A DNA stretch of 64,000 bases from Paenibacillus sp. ACRRY (GCF_022346995.1 NZ_JAKRNM010000006.1:124001-188000), one strand, 5' to 3'; shown: positions 39,863-50,126, counted from the stretch's first letter. Notes: generated by a model not told the origin, from the sequence alone. Numbers and translations are program-made.

Positions 39863-41491
39863 TTAGAATTGCCCGATCAGCCCGGCATGAGAGAGGGCCG
39901 CGTGCTGTTCTGCAAGGTGTACAAGTTCATCCATGATCCGGTGTCGTCCTGAAGGTGTCCAGCTCATCATCAGCCAACTTGAAATATCATGTACATTGCC
40001 ACCAAGTACAGCAGGCGAACGATTCCATGAAGACGTCTGTTTTAATCGCCGCAGCAGTTTTTCGCTGGCTGGATGCATGGAAAGACGATGAATGAACAAG
40101 TGATCCGTATCCAGCAAAGGAATGCGCTCAGCAGGATAATCCACCCACTGGTGTTCTGGCGGAGCAATCTGTGCTGGTTGCAGCCCCAACTCGGTATACA
40201 ACAAATCACTCAGGGGATGATTGATCGTTCCCTGAAGCCGGATCATTGGAGGCTTAACCTCCACAAGTGTAACCCGTTCATGGTCAAAAAAATGTTGCAG
40301 ACGTTTGCCCACATCCAGCGTTCTGAATTCAAGCTGTTTGAAATGATCCAAGGCTTGTTTTTCCCGTCCAACCAGCTCGGCAATACGGGAATGAATTTGT
40401 TTCCAGTCCTGAACAGGTTCAAGGAGGACGGTTGGCGCAATACTTTTCAGTTTATCGTAATAGGGTTCATGGTGTGTATCGGCAATAATCAGATCAGGCT
40501 TCGATTGGCGAAGCTTGTTGAATTGCAATGTCAGCTTACGCTGGTGCTCGTTCTCGCTCAGTTCCTGATCCGTGAATCCATTTAGTGTCGCAATCGCTTC
40601 TAGCCCCAGGGAAGATAGATTATGTTCCAGGCCCAGAACGGAAGCCGTCGCTACTCGTAATTGCTCTCTATTCATATATACACTGGGTGAGATACCGACG
40701 GCTTGTTTAAATTTGCGATTAAAATAATACTCATTGCCATAACCTACAGATTCAGCGACATCTTTGATGGAACGTGGATCCTGCTGCAATTGTTGTTTGG
40801 CTGCTTCAATCCGCAGTCGATTCAGGTAATCTGTTGGTGACATGTCTTTGGCCTTCTTGAAGCTGCGGGAGTATGAGCTCGGAGTAAGTCCGGCGATCTT
40901 GGCCAGCTGGTCCATACTTATGCCTTCACCCATGAATCGGTGCATGTACATAATGCTTCGCTCCAGGGCAGGGTCAACCTTCTCCTGATTGGCTTCTAGA
41001 CGATTCTCGGAAATGTACTGCAACAATTCGTGGAGCTGAGTGTGTATATTAATAAAATGTTCCTGCTGAACGCCCTGATAGGCTGTATATAATTGTTCCA
41101 TACGCGAGACCATCTGCTGCTCATGGCGAACAGGCATAGGACCCGTCGACCATTGGAAGGGTAGACAGGGATCTGAAATCATCTTCCATTCACCGCGTAC
41201 TTGCTTCAACTGGACCGTGTTCATCGATAGGAGAAGACATTCCGTAATTCCGGAGCGCGAGGCAGCCTCAATCGTGGTCCCTTTTTCGAAAACAAATAAC
41301 TGATGAGCGCGGGCTTTATGTATTTGATCATTAAGGATCAGGACACCTTCTCCTTGCAAAACAAGACACAGCATAGGCCGGGAAACCGTCTTGCCATGCA
41401 CACGGAAATTCTCCCCACGGCGTACACGGCACATGGAAGAGAGGAGTGGTAGAGTTGACGTTTCAGAAATGAAGGGAAGCTGTTCATTCAT
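39863..41491 (-). CDS. AraC regulator with siderophore-binding domain, Btr-like
   Basis: 542 residues: cupin-like N-terminus (about 1-160), AraC double HTH (about 165-270: GISMDQLAKIAGLTPSSYSR, SIKDVAESVGYGNEYYFNRK), and a C-terminal FeuA/BtuF-like periplasmic-binding fold (about 280-542: LGLEAIATLNGFTDQE, SKPDLIIADTHHEPYYDKLK). B. subtilis Btr has the same order and activates bacillibactin uptake when siderophore binds. Start ATG 41491 has AAAGGA eight bases before it. No siderophore transporter is adjacent. Confidence 0.85.
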   Translation of the reverse strand: MNEQLPFISETSTLPLLSSMCRVRRGENFRVHGKTVSRPMLCLVLQGEGVLILNDQIHKARAHQLFVFEKGTTIEAASRSGITECLLLSMNTVQLKQVRGEWKMISDPCLPFQWSTGPMPVRHEQQMVSRMEQLYTAYQGVQQEHFINIHTQLHELLQYISENRLEANQEKVDPALERSIMYMHRFMGEGISMDQLAKIAGLTPSSYSRSFKKAKDMSPTDYLNRLRIEAAKQQLQQDPRSIKDVAESVGYGNEYYFNRKFKQAVGISPSVYMNREQLRVATASVLGLEHNLSSLGLEAIATLNGFTDQELSENEHQRKLTLQFNKLRQSKPDLIIADTHHEPYYDKLKSIAPTVLLEPVQDWKQIHSRIAELVGREKQALDHFKQLEFRTLDVGKRLQHFFDHERVTLVEVKPPMIRLQGTINHPLSDLLYTELGLQPAQIAPPEHQWVDYPAERIPLLDTDHLFIHRLSMHPASEKLLRRLKQTSSWNRSPAVLGGNVHDISSWLMMSWTPSGRHRIMDELVHLAEQHAALSHAGLIGQF

Positions 41492-41519
41492 ACGGACCAT
41501 CCTTTTGTCTCATTTTCTT

Positions 41520-41538
41520 AATGATAACAATTATCATT
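41520..41538. promoter_or_regulatory. Fur box
   Basis: AATGATAA-N3-TTATCATT is a perfect 19-base palindrome matching the Fur box, 29 bases upstream of the Btr-like start. Predicts iron repression of that gene. Confidence 0.88.
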
Positions 41539-41582
41539 CTCATATGGAAGACGTTTTTCAAAAATTGTTGTGAACATATAAA

Positions 41583-41626
41583 AAAGAGGATACCGGGAGC
41601 CGCAGGGCTGCAAGGTAATCCTCTTT
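41583..41626 (-). terminator. Terminator of the DUF5050-like locus
   Basis: Reverse strand: AAAGAGGAT pairs with ATCCTCTTT (41618-41626 with 41583-41591), inner ACC/GGT pairs, T6 at 41579-41585. Confidence 0.8.
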
Positions 41627-41637
41627 ATTTAAGAAAT

Positions 41638-42924
41638 TCAGTTTGGTGTTACCAACAGAATGTCGTCCAGGAAGACTTCGCTTAACGCTTTATTACCTGA
41701 TCCTTTTGCCTGGATATGATACAAACGATAGAGGTCTTTCGCGTTAATGTAGAAGATGCCTGGTACGTCATCTCTGAAATGGAAGGTGTCCCATTCATCC
41801 CCGACCAGTTTGGTTACTTTGAGCGTCGAACTTACGGCGTAGAGGCCATTGTCGCCAGAAATGTAGGCAAGTGTTGCTGTACCATTGGTCAGCTGATCCG
41901 CAACGTAATTGACGTTACTCAAATTTAGATTGGTCGTTTTGGTGACCTTGCTGCCAGATACCGTTTTTGCGTACGCTTTTTTACCAGCATCAATGATAAC
42001 TGCCTTGTCTGTACCAAGTGCACTTACTTCTCTGATACTTTTGCTATGGAGCTGGAATGTCTTGCCTGAAGTGGTAAGGGCAAATGCTTTGCCTGTTGCG
42101 TAGTTGTAATCTTTGTTGCTGTCCAGGCTGATTCCTTTGTTATACACGTAAACCGAGCTGCCCCAGCCACCGGAATATACTGCATTCACGTCCAGCTTGG
42201 CTTTTGGATTTACAGCACTTGCCTTGCCTGTACTATAGTTCACGGCGTACATGACCACTGCATTGGTGGAGTAGTAGGTTTCATAAGGATTGGTATTAAC
42301 CATCAGTTGCAGTTTGTTTTTCGCCGGATTCATAAAATAACTGCTTTCAACTGCGCCCTCAGCAATTCGTTGTACCGTTCCGCTGCCATTTGTAGCCTTG
42401 GAGACGATCCAGGTATTGCCGTTAACGAGCGCGTTGTAATAAATGCGGCCTTTGATGACCGCCAGAAGCGGGAAATCCGTATCTGCTTTGTCTGCGATCT
42501 TTTTAACGGAAGTTGGCTCACCATCACCATTCGCACGATAGATCGAACCTTTGGCATCCATGTAATATATGAATCCGTTATCCGTATCGTAACGCAGAAC
42601 GTCGGTTGCGAACGTCTCGGCGGTATCGCGCGATCCGTCATTAGGGACACGAAGCAGTGTTGTGGAAGTTTCAGTTGAAGTGTAGTAGACGTGAGAACCT
42701 GCTGCTACAAGGTCAACGCCCTGAAAATCAAGTAAAACTTCTGTCGTATTGCTGCCATCCCCGGATACTTTGTACAATACACCGTCCGAATCTTAATACA
42801 CAGTAGATTGATTGAGTGAAGCTGCCTGTGCTGCATTTCCTCCGCCCAATATTGCTGCAGTGATCAGTGTAAACAACAGGAAGGTACTGATCTTGCGCTG
42901 CATGCCTGTAAACCATTTGCTCAT
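41638..42924 (-). pseudogene. DUF5050-like secreted protein broken by an in-frame stop
   Basis: ATG 42924 opens a clear signal peptide (RKISTFLLFTLITAAILGGG...AAQAAS) that continues in the same frame to STVY, then a TAA (42795-42793), then DSDGVLYKVSGDGSNTTEVL and 379 further residues to the stop at 41638. The body repeats the pattern (V/I)YY-x(4-8)-(L/I)YR/YK-x-(S/A)-x-DG, typical of DUF5050/propeller-like repeats (e.g. GFIYYMDAKGSIYRANGDGE, GRIYYNALVNGNTWIVSKAT). Nothing else is damaged, so one base change explains it. Either a recent pseudogene, a sequencing error, or read-through. Confidence 0.75.
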
Positions 42925-43162
42925 GTCTCCATCGACACCCTTCATCTTTATGTATGTAGTTCATTTCTTAAGTTATATCGGTAAACAAGGGAAATAATGT
43001 TATATCTTAGCTGCCCGATGATGTCCATGTGAAATTGAATTTCACTCCATCCCATGGCTTGAATCCATTTTCGAATGTTGTGGCCATTCCTTCTCCAAAG
43101 CGTTCACCATAAGGCTGGTGCATGATAACATTGCGCTTAACCAGAGCAGAGGAGAGATTCTA

Positions 43163-44173
43163 ATGTTGAAGATAGCAATCATTGGATTTGGAAATGCGGT
43201 AGTGAATTATCATCTGCCTTATCTGGAGAGAAGAGAGCAGATCCAAGTGAAGACGATCTACCGACGTGAGGAGGACCGGGTGGGTGACACAGAACGGGAG
43301 AGCTACTACCCTGAAATTACGTTTACTACAGAGCTTAGCGATGTGTTACAAGATCCAGATATCGAACTGATTGTCGTTGCGACTCATGTGGACAGTCATG
43401 TTGAATACGCCAAATTGGCATTGGAATATGGCAAACATGTTTTGGTCGAGAAGCCGTTTGCCTCAACTTCGGCTGAAGCCAAGGAGATTTTTGAACTGGC
43501 AGAACGTAAACATCTTATCGCGATGGCGAACCAGAACCGGAGGTATGACGGGGACTTTCTTACTTTGAGTAAAGTGATTGAGAGCGGCAAGCTGGGCAAT
43601 ATTGTGGAGATCCAGTCCCACTATGATTATTTTCATCCGCAGTACAGTCCAAAAGGGTTTGGGTTATTGCATGGCCTGGCCGTGCATACGATTGATCAGC
43701 TAATCTCGTTATATGGTGAAGCAGATCGCATTGATTATGATGTCCGAAGTCTGGTGGCGCCTGGGGAATCGGATGACTATATTGATATCGATTTCCGGTA
43801 TGGCCGGATGAAAGCGACCATTAAGTGCAGCCTGCTTGTCAAAATGGAACATCCGAAATTTATCATACACGGAGACCGGGGTAGTTTTGTGAAATTTAGC
43901 AGTGGTCATCAATCGAAAAATGGAGCCGGACCTACATCGGTATCCTATGACATTGAACCCGAAAGGAATTGGGGGACTATGAGCTATGTGGACGAGGAAG
44001 GGGAGTCCCATACGGAGAACGTACCGTCTGAAGTGACGGACTATGGCATGTTATATGAGAAATTGCTTGAGGCTATCCGTCATCACGGCGAGAAGCCAGT
44101 CAAGGATCATGAAGTGTTATATGTACTGGATATTTTGCATGATGGAGTCGAAGCCGCGAAAAAGGCCAGATGA
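43163..44173 (+). CDS. Gfo/Idh/MocA family oxidoreductase
   Basis: 336 residues. Rossmann N-terminus LKIAIIGFGNAVVNYHLPYL (GxGxxxxxxH), then the conserved VEKPFASTSAEAKEI (EKP) motif. The C-terminal domain is of the YhhX/YvaA type (GFGLLHGLAVHTIDQLISLY). NAD(P)-dependent oxidation of a sugar or inositol-like substrate is expected. AGAGGAGAG before ATG 43163. First of a pair of related dehydrogenases. Confidence 0.85.
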   Translation: MLKIAIIGFGNAVVNYHLPYLERREQIQVKTIYRREEDRVGDTERESYYPEITFTTELSDVLQDPDIELIVVATHVDSHVEYAKLALEYGKHVLVEKPFASTSAEAKEIFELAERKHLIAMANQNRRYDGDFLTLSKVIESGKLGNIVEIQSHYDYFHPQYSPKGFGLLHGLAVHTIDQLISLYGEADRIDYDVRSLVAPGESDDYIDIDFRYGRMKATIKCSLLVKMEHPKFIIHGDRGSFVKFSSGHQSKNGAGPTSVSYDIEPERNWGTMSYVDEEGESHTENVPSEVTDYGMLYEKLLEAIRHHGEKPVKDHEVLYVLDILHDGVEAAKKAR

Positions 44174-44203
44174 ATCAATATGAAGAAGAGGAGTGCAACA
44201 ACG

Positions 44204-45190
44204 ATGAATATAGCAACGATTGGGACAGGATTTATTGTGGATGCCATTTTATCGGCAATGAACGAAGTGGATGGAGTGAACTGTACAGCCATTTACTCCC
44301 GGAAAAGGGAGACAGCAGAGCCGCTTGCAGACAAATATGGAGTACAGACCATCTACACGGATCTGAATGAACTCTATACTGACCCGGATGTAGACTTTAT
44401 CTATATCGCATCACCCAACAGCATGCATTATGAGCAGGCCTATCAAGCGCTTCAACATGGCAAACATGTCGTCTGTGAAAAACCATTTACATCAACGGCA
44501 TTGGAAGCCCAAACGCTGATTGAGCTGGCCCGGGAAAAAAATCTGTTCCTGTTTGAGGCAATCTCAAACATCCATCTTCCTAACTACAACAAGGTGAAGG
44601 AGCAGCTGTCCAATCTGGGGAATATTCGGTTCATCCAGTGCAATTACAGCCAGTATTCGAGTAAATACAATCAGCTGCTTGCCGGGGAGACACCGAATGT
44701 ATTTAACCCCGAGTTCTCCGGTGGTGCGCTGATGGATATCAACATCTACAATCTTCATTTTGTCATGAAGATGTTTGGCAGCCCGGAAACCGTATCCTAT
44801 ACGGCCAACCAGCACGTCAATGGAATTGATACATCAGGGGTGGTGGTTCTGAAATATCCCGAGTTTATTGCGGAGTGCGTAGGTTGCAAAGATACTAGCA
44901 GCATGAATTTTGTCCTGATCCAGGGGGAGAAGGGATATATTCAAGTTGTGGGAGGAGCCAACGGGTGTCAGGAAATCAAGGTCCAGATTGGGCAGGAGCC
45001 CTTGGAGAGCATTAATGTACAGGCACAGTCAAACTGGCTTTATTACGAATGGGAAGCCTTTAGAAATATCTACATCAATAAGGATTACACGAAATGTTAT
45101 GAGCTTCTCAGCCACAGTCAATCTGTGATGAACATATTGGCAGAAGCGCGTAAGGACGCGGGAATTGTATTTGCAGCTGATCGTGTTTAA
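44204..45190 (+). CDS. Gfo/Idh/MocA family oxidoreductase
   Basis: 328 residues, NAD-binding ATIGTGFIVDAILSAMNEVD, the CEKPFTSTALEAQTLIELAR motif and FSGGALMDINIYNLHFVMKM in the C-terminal domain. AGAGGAG precedes ATG 44204 (upstream ATG 44180 possible). Follows the first dehydrogenase by 30 bases and converges with the RpiR gene by a 4-base overlap. Confidence 0.85.
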   Translation: MNIATIGTGFIVDAILSAMNEVDGVNCTAIYSRKRETAEPLADKYGVQTIYTDLNELYTDPDVDFIYIASPNSMHYEQAYQALQHGKHVVCEKPFTSTALEAQTLIELAREKNLFLFEAISNIHLPNYNKVKEQLSNLGNIRFIQCNYSQYSSKYNQLLAGETPNVFNPEFSGGALMDINIYNLHFVMKMFGSPETVSYTANQHVNGIDTSGVVVLKYPEFIAECVGCKDTSSMNFVLIQGEKGYIQVVGGANGCQEIKVQIGQEPLESINVQAQSNWLYYEWEAFRNIYINKDYTKCYELLSHSQSVMNILAEARKDAGIVFAADRV

Positions 45191-45981
45191 TAGCTGTCAC
45201 GAATGCTGCTCATGTATAAGATATCGAAGATATAAAGTACAGAAACCATCGAAGACATTTTGGAAAGCCTCATTTGTTCATTGTAGCCGTAGCTAAGCAG
45301 GGTTTCAGTAGATTGTTTGGACAAGCTGGAATGGTTATTGCCCGTGATGGCAACGACGTTCATGTTTTTCTCGTTCAGAATTCTGGCGGCATCAACCATC
45401 GACTGATTCTCCCCGGTATGCGAGATGACAAAGGATAGTGTAGATACATTGGGGTTCATCGTGTTCAGATAATGCATGTTCGGACTGTTGTGCGCAATGG
45501 CGGAGATGCCCAGTTCATTCCACTTGGTGCAGGCTTGCTGTGCAAGATAGTAATTCATATCACTGCCATAGATATCAATCCGGCCGGATTCCTTGACCCA
45601 GTCGGCAATTCGCTGCATGACAGAAGCGTTCAGCAGTCGGCGTGTTTCTTCCAATGCCTGATGATACAGGTAAGGTACGGAATCCATCGCAGAACGAACA
45701 TCATCCAGTTCGGTAAAGGGGTGATCCGGAGCAGAAATCGTGGCAGGAGCCCGCTGATAATCGAGGGCAAGCTTTAACTGGAAGTCTGGGTACCCTTTGG
45801 TACCCAGCTTTTTGCATAAACGAACAATGGTTGATGAGCTTGTAAACGTGGCTTGAGCCAGTTCATGAGCCGTAGATTCAAAAACGACTTCGGGATTGTT
45901 CAGAATGTAGTCCACAATGTGCTTCTCCTGTGCCGTTAATTGCTGTGCATATTTCATTTTTTGAAGCAGACTGTATTCCAT
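45187..45981 (-). CDS. RpiR/MurR family regulator with SIS domain
   Basis: 264 residues. HTH_6 N-terminus (LTAQEKHIVDYILNNPEVVF, then ATFTSSSTIVRLCKKLGTKG, YPDFQLKLALDY) and a SIS sugar-phosphate domain (RIDIYGSDMNYYLAQQACTK, LSFVISHTGENQSMVDAARI). Senses a phosphosugar. Converges with the two dehydrogenases; may control them or genes elsewhere. ATG 45981 gives better spacing to AGAGAGGA than ATG 45993. Confidence 0.85.
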   Translation of the reverse strand: MEYSLLQKMKYAQQLTAQEKHIVDYILNNPEVVFESTAHELAQATFTSSSTIVRLCKKLGTKGYPDFQLKLALDYQRAPATISAPDHPFTELDDVRSAMDSVPYLYHQALEETRRLLNASVMQRIADWVKESGRIDIYGSDMNYYLAQQACTKWNELGISAIAHNSPNMHYLNTMNPNVSTLSFVISHTGENQSMVDAARILNEKNMNVVAITGNNHSSLSKQSTETLLSYGYNEQMRLSKMSSMVSVLYIFDILYMSSIRDSY

Positions 45982-46101
45982 CGTTCGATCCATTCCTCTC
46001 TGCGGTCATCCCCAAGTGCATGTCTCCCTATCATAACCCTTCGTTTTTGTTTTCTCAATCCATCCGCCATCTGAATGGATACGCTCTTGCTGTCACCATG
46101 A

Positions 46102-46935
46102 TCAGATCTGACTCTCAGCCAGCTGCTGGCGACTATTCCAGAGCGCAACCAGACGAAGCAGAACCAGGCTGATGAGCAGAAGCGCAGCTCCGATAAGCAG
46201 CAGCAACACGGGGCTGATAAGCAGCATTCCGCTTGCCTGACCCGCAATTAGTGCCAGCAGTGGAATAACGATAAGTCCTCCCAGCTGATAAGCTTCCTGA
46301 AATCCACGAACTTTGGCGGAGATCAACACATTGAGCAGTATGACCATAAGACTGCATGACGGAACCACCCACAGCACAAGAATGATCCAGTTCCAGTTCG
46401 GGAACATCATGGCTCCGAACATCGGGTACATCAGAATATTGGCAATGATCCCATAGATGAGGAAGGTAATCCAGGACAGTAGTATGGAAGGAATCAGAGC
46501 AGCCAGTACTTTGCCTTTAAACAGGGTATCCATGCTGATGGGTGTAAACAGAAGGCCTTCTAGCGTCTTGCGTTCCTTCTCACCCGCGAAGCTGTTCGCT
46601 GTCAGAATACTGGAGGCCATCACTGGAATGATTAGAAACAAAGGTGCGAACATATATAAGGCCAGATAATAGACAATGCGATGATTGTCTGAAGGCATGG
46701 AGGCCAGTTCCGGAATCTGTCCCGAGCTGCTTAATATATCGAGACTGTCGAGCAGGAACTTGAGATTTCCAATAGAACGAAGTTCTACTCTGGAGGTCAT
46801 CCATATGAGGATGGCAGGCATGATAATCCCAATAATGAGCGGAACAATCAACATAGGGAGCCATAGCTGAATGCTGGCTGTGATGGCCCGGATATCTTTG
46901 CGCACAAGTGCTTTTATGGCTTGACGTTTATTCAT
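46102..46935 (-). CDS. ABC-2 type export permease (NatB-like)
   Basis: 277 residues, six TM helices (LPMLIVPLIIGIIMPAILIW to ISPVLLLLIGAALLLISLVL). The motif FAGEKERKTLEGLLFTPIS is characteristic of NatB/CcmB-like ABC-2 permeases. GGGAGG seven bases upstream of ATG 46935. Overlaps the ATPase by 8 bases. Exports an unknown substrate (drug, Na+ or peptide). Confidence 0.82.
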   Translation of the reverse strand: MNKRQAIKALVRKDIRAITASIQLWLPMLIVPLIIGIIMPAILIWMTSRVELRSIGNLKFLLDSLDILSSSGQIPELASMPSDNHRIVYYLALYMFAPLFLIIPVMASSILTANSFAGEKERKTLEGLLFTPISMDTLFKGKVLAALIPSILLSWITFLIYGIIANILMYPMFGAMMFPNWNWIILVLWVVPSCSLMVILLNVLISAKVRGFQEAYQLGGLIVIPLLALIAGQASGMLLISPVLLLLIGAALLLISLVLLRLVALWNSRQQLAESQI

Positions 46936-47833
46936 GATGGTGTGCCTCCCTGATGGCAAAATAGATACTTTCCAGATCACTGCCGATTAGGCGAGCCTGA
47001 TAGACTTGTCCGTTCGTGGTTAATTGTCTGAGGAGCATGGGAATTTCCTCACGGGACTGGAGCTGGAATATGGCTTTGCCCGCAGAGACGATCTCCGGAT
47101 TAAATTCAGCTGCCGCACCCCAACCATCAGCCAAGACCGCTTCTACCTCAAGCCTTGGCGCAGTGAGATAACGGTTTACAATCTCCTGCTCCGATCCTTC
47201 CTCAACCTTGCGTCCCTTTTCCATGAAGATATATCGATCACATACGGCTGAGAGTTGGGATAGGACGTGCGAGGAGACCAGAACAGTCATGTTCTCTTCA
47301 CGGTTCAACCGGCGAATGATACGGAGTACCATCTGAATTCCATCTGGGTCCAGGCCATTGGTCGGCTCATCCAGAAATAGTATGGACGGGCGATGAAGAA
47401 GAACTCGGGCAAGGCCAAGCCGTTTCTTCATACCTGTGCTGTAGGTCCCCACTTTGCGGTGCTGATACTCCTGTAATTCGAACAGCTCTACAAGTTCGTT
47501 AATTCGTGAGGTACGCTGCTGAATACCAAAAGCGTCTGCGAAGAAAACGAGATTGTCGCGTCCGCTCATATTCTCATACAGTCCACTTTGTTCCGTGAGT
47601 GTGCCGCACATGGCCAGCACCTTCTCCGCATGGGTGGAGGGATCCAATCCGTTAATCGTTACAGATCCGCTCGTTGCCCCAAGAACACCGTTCATAATGC
47701 GGATCAGTGTCGTTTTGCCCGAGCCGTTGGGGCCGATTAATCCGGTAACGCTGCCTTGTTCAATCGTGAAGCTGACATCACGCAAGGCCTGATGCTCCTT
47801 GAATTGTTTGGATATGCTGCGAACTTCAATCAT
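46928..47833 (-). CDS. ABC exporter ATPase (NatA-like)
   Basis: 301 residues. Walker A GPNGSGKTT, signature YSTGMKKRLGLARVL, Walker B ILFLDEPTNGLD, H-loop VSSHVLSQL. The C-terminal ~80 residues follow the NatA/DUF4162 pattern. Pairs with the permease overlapping its end. Confidence 0.88.
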   Translation of the reverse strand: MIEVRSISKQFKEHQALRDVSFTIEQGSVTGLIGPNGSGKTTLIRIMNGVLGATSGSVTINGLDPSTHAEKVLAMCGTLTEQSGLYENMSGRDNLVFFADAFGIQQRTSRINELVELFELQEYQHRKVGTYSTGMKKRLGLARVLLHRPSILFLDEPTNGLDPDGIQMVLRIIRRLNREENMTVLVSSHVLSQLSAVCDRYIFMEKGRKVEEGSEQEIVNRYLTAPRLEVEAVLADGWGAAAEFNPEIVSAGKAIFQLQSREEIPMLLRQLTTNGQVYQARLIGSDLESIYFAIREAHHHE

Positions 47834-48290
47834 ATGCCTTCACCATCCGTTCTTAATTTGATGATGATACGTTTAACAGGACAAAATCGTTCAAATGGAT
47901 TGTAAAAAAATAATTATTCCGTCAAAAGTCCTACGGGGAAAAAGTGCATTTCCGCCCTAAAGTCCGGAAAAATCGGGTCTCAGGTTTGTTTTCTCATTCT
48001 CTTGTTCATTGTATTGTGGTAAAAAGGATGCAATATCCCGTTTCATTACCATCCATAATGAGGTAATGAAAGGGAAGGCCTTATACATATGATGTATGCC
48101 TGAATATTCATCTAACGCCGGTCTTGGTTACCACCAGGGCCGGCTTGACGTGGTCGTTTGGCATTTTCAGGTGTGAAATGCTGATGTCTTAGAATTACAT
48201 ATGTAATATTTTATAATTCGTCTAACACATTATATGTACACATATGAAGTTGGAGTTCTGTTGTGTTGGACCAGAGGAAGGTGAGCAAAA
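47834..48290 (+). promoter_or_regulatory. Intergenic region upstream of the Hsp90-like gene
   Basis: No gene is seen. TTTCATTACC (48041-48050) and GGTAATGAAA (48062-48071) form a perfect inverted repeat; a GCCGG/CCGGC hairpin lies around 48117-48143. TATAAT (48212-48217) with a weak TTAGAA (48189-48194) at 17 bases is the likely promoter, and an ATTACATATGTAAT palindrome (48194-48207) covers the spacer. No CIRCE (TTAGCACTC) element is seen. Confidence 0.45.
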
Positions 48291-50126
48291 ATGGCAGCAT
48301 CCAATGAGTATCGTTTTCAGGTCAATCTGAGTGGCATGATTCAGATCTTATCGAATCATCTCTATAGCAGTCCCAAAGTTTTCTTGCGTGAGTTGATGCA
48401 GAACGCGACCGATGCCATTACAGCACGAAGTGAGGCAGAGCCAGGTTTTCAAGGCGAAGTGCGTGTAGAACTGACAGCCACAGGTGAGCAGTTAACGATG
48501 ATGGTGGAGGATAACGGCATCGGCTTAACCGAGGCGGATATTCACGAATTCCTGGCGATGATCGGACAATCCTCGAAGCGCGGGCAGCAAGCTCTGCTGG
48601 ATGGAGAGACTTCTTTTATCGGACGATTCGGGATCGGACTGTTGTCCTGCTTCATGGTGAGCAATGAGATCGTCATGCTGACCCAATCCGCGAAGGGAGG
48701 ACCTTCGATGGAATGGCGTGGCAAGCCGGATGGAACCTATACCATTCGCCAGCTTGAGACCCAATTGTCCCCGGGGACCAAAGTGTATTTGCGCTGTACG
48801 CCAGATGCCGCCCATTATTTTGAACCGGATTATGTGAAGGAAGCTTTGTTCTATTATGGAGCCCTGTTACCTTATCCCGTGACGCTGCAGAGCGAAGGTA
48901 TACAGGATATCGTCAATGCCGATTCGCCTGTGTGGCTTACGCATCCGGAACTTGCCAAAGGGCGCAAAGCGGAGGTGCTTGCATTTGGTGGGCGCCTGCT
49001 AGGGGAGACATTTGAAGATTTCATCCCACTAACGACAGCTTCCGGTCGTACCGGAGGAATTGCATTTGTACTTCCACATGCCGTCAATCTGAATGCCAAG
49101 CGTTCTCACCGGGTGTATTTGAAGCGGATGCTGATCTCGGAGAAGGCAGAGAATATTTTGCCGGATTGGGCTTTCTTTGTGAAATGTCTGATCTGGACAG
49201 ATGAACTTCAACCAACGGCTTCGCGTGAACATTTTTATGAAAATGAAAAGCTGGAAGAAGTACGCTCCGAACTTGGCGACGCCCTTCGTCAAGGACTGTC
49301 TGACATGGCGGAGAACCAGACAGAGCGCCTGAAGAAGCTCATACGTCTGCATGCACTCTCCATGAAGGCACTGGCTGTGCAGGATCAGGATTTTTACGCA
49401 ATGATCTACCGCTGGCTGCCATTTGAGAGCACACGGGGCCACCGGGAGCTGGGAGAGTTAATGGCTGAAGGAGAGACGTTATACTTCACAGCTACGGTGG
49501 ATGAGTATCGCCAGATTCACCATGTTGCGTCTGCACAATCCCTGCTCGTTATTAATGGCGGATACATCTATGACAACGAATTGATGGCGACTCTGCCACT
49601 TGCGGTACAAAATGTGCATACAGAGCGACTGCAGCCGGATCAGGTGTCGCTTAGCTTCACGGATGTCCCTCCAGCCCAGCGTAATGATTACTATGATGCG
49701 CTGCGTCTGGCGGATTCGGCACTTCAGCGCTTTCGCTGCCGTGCCGAGGTGAAGGGGTTCAAACCGGAAGACCTGCCTGTACTGTTCACTCTATCCCAGG
49801 AATCTTCAACGCTTCGTGCATTGGAAAAGGCGAGTGAGGAGAGTACGGAACTGTTCTCTTCCGTACTGGGCTCATTATCCGCCGGCATCAGCTCTGCTGG
49901 CTACTCTACCTTGTATCTGAATGTAAACAATCCAATCATTCAGCGCGTGTTAACGACGCCAGATCCTCAAATGACGCCGATCGCCATTGAGATGCTCTAT
50001 GTGAATGCACTGATGATGGGGCATTATGCCATGAACCGGCAGGAGCTTGAGGTGCTGAATCAAGGCATCGTTCGTTTTATTGACTGGGGTTTACGCGCAA
50101 ATACGGATCGTAAGGGGGATGCCTGA
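48291..50126 (+). CDS. Divergent Hsp90 family chaperone
   Basis: 611 residues. The GHKL ATPase N-terminus is intact: RELMQNATDAI (Glu-Asn), VEDNGIGLT, and SFIGRFGIGLLSCFMVS. The middle-domain catalytic Arg is in QPTASREHFYENEKL (QxSRE). The C-terminal ~250 residues differ from HtpG and match no motif I know; it ends ANTDRKGDA, without MEEVD. This looks like the second Hsp90 type of some Firmicutes and actinomycetes rather than canonical HtpG. AGGAAGGTGAG precedes ATG 48291. Coupled to a helical-repeat protein gene. Confidence 0.85.
   Translation: MAASNEYRFQVNLSGMIQILSNHLYSSPKVFLRELMQNATDAITARSEAEPGFQGEVRVELTATGEQLTMMVEDNGIGLTEADIHEFLAMIGQSSKRGQQALLDGETSFIGRFGIGLLSCFMVSNEIVMLTQSAKGGPSMEWRGKPDGTYTIRQLETQLSPGTKVYLRCTPDAAHYFEPDYVKEALFYYGALLPYPVTLQSEGIQDIVNADSPVWLTHPELAKGRKAEVLAFGGRLLGETFEDFIPLTTASGRTGGIAFVLPHAVNLNAKRSHRVYLKRMLISEKAENILPDWAFFVKCLIWTDELQPTASREHFYENEKLEEVRSELGDALRQGLSDMAENQTERLKKLIRLHALSMKALAVQDQDFYAMIYRWLPFESTRGHRELGELMAEGETLYFTATVDEYRQIHHVASAQSLLVINGGYIYDNELMATLPLAVQNVHTERLQPDQVSLSFTDVPPAQRNDYYDALRLADSALQRFRCRAEVKGFKPEDLPVLFTLSQESSTLRALEKASEESTELFSSVLGSLSAGISSAGYSTLYLNVNNPIIQRVLTTPDPQMTPIAIEMLYVNALMMGHYAMNRQELEVLNQGIVRFIDWGLRANTDRKGDA

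Noticed and set aside
48041..48207. CIRCE or heat-shock operator before the Hsp90-like gene
   Set aside because: The inverted repeats present do not contain TTAGCACTC; they are reported only as unassigned repeats.
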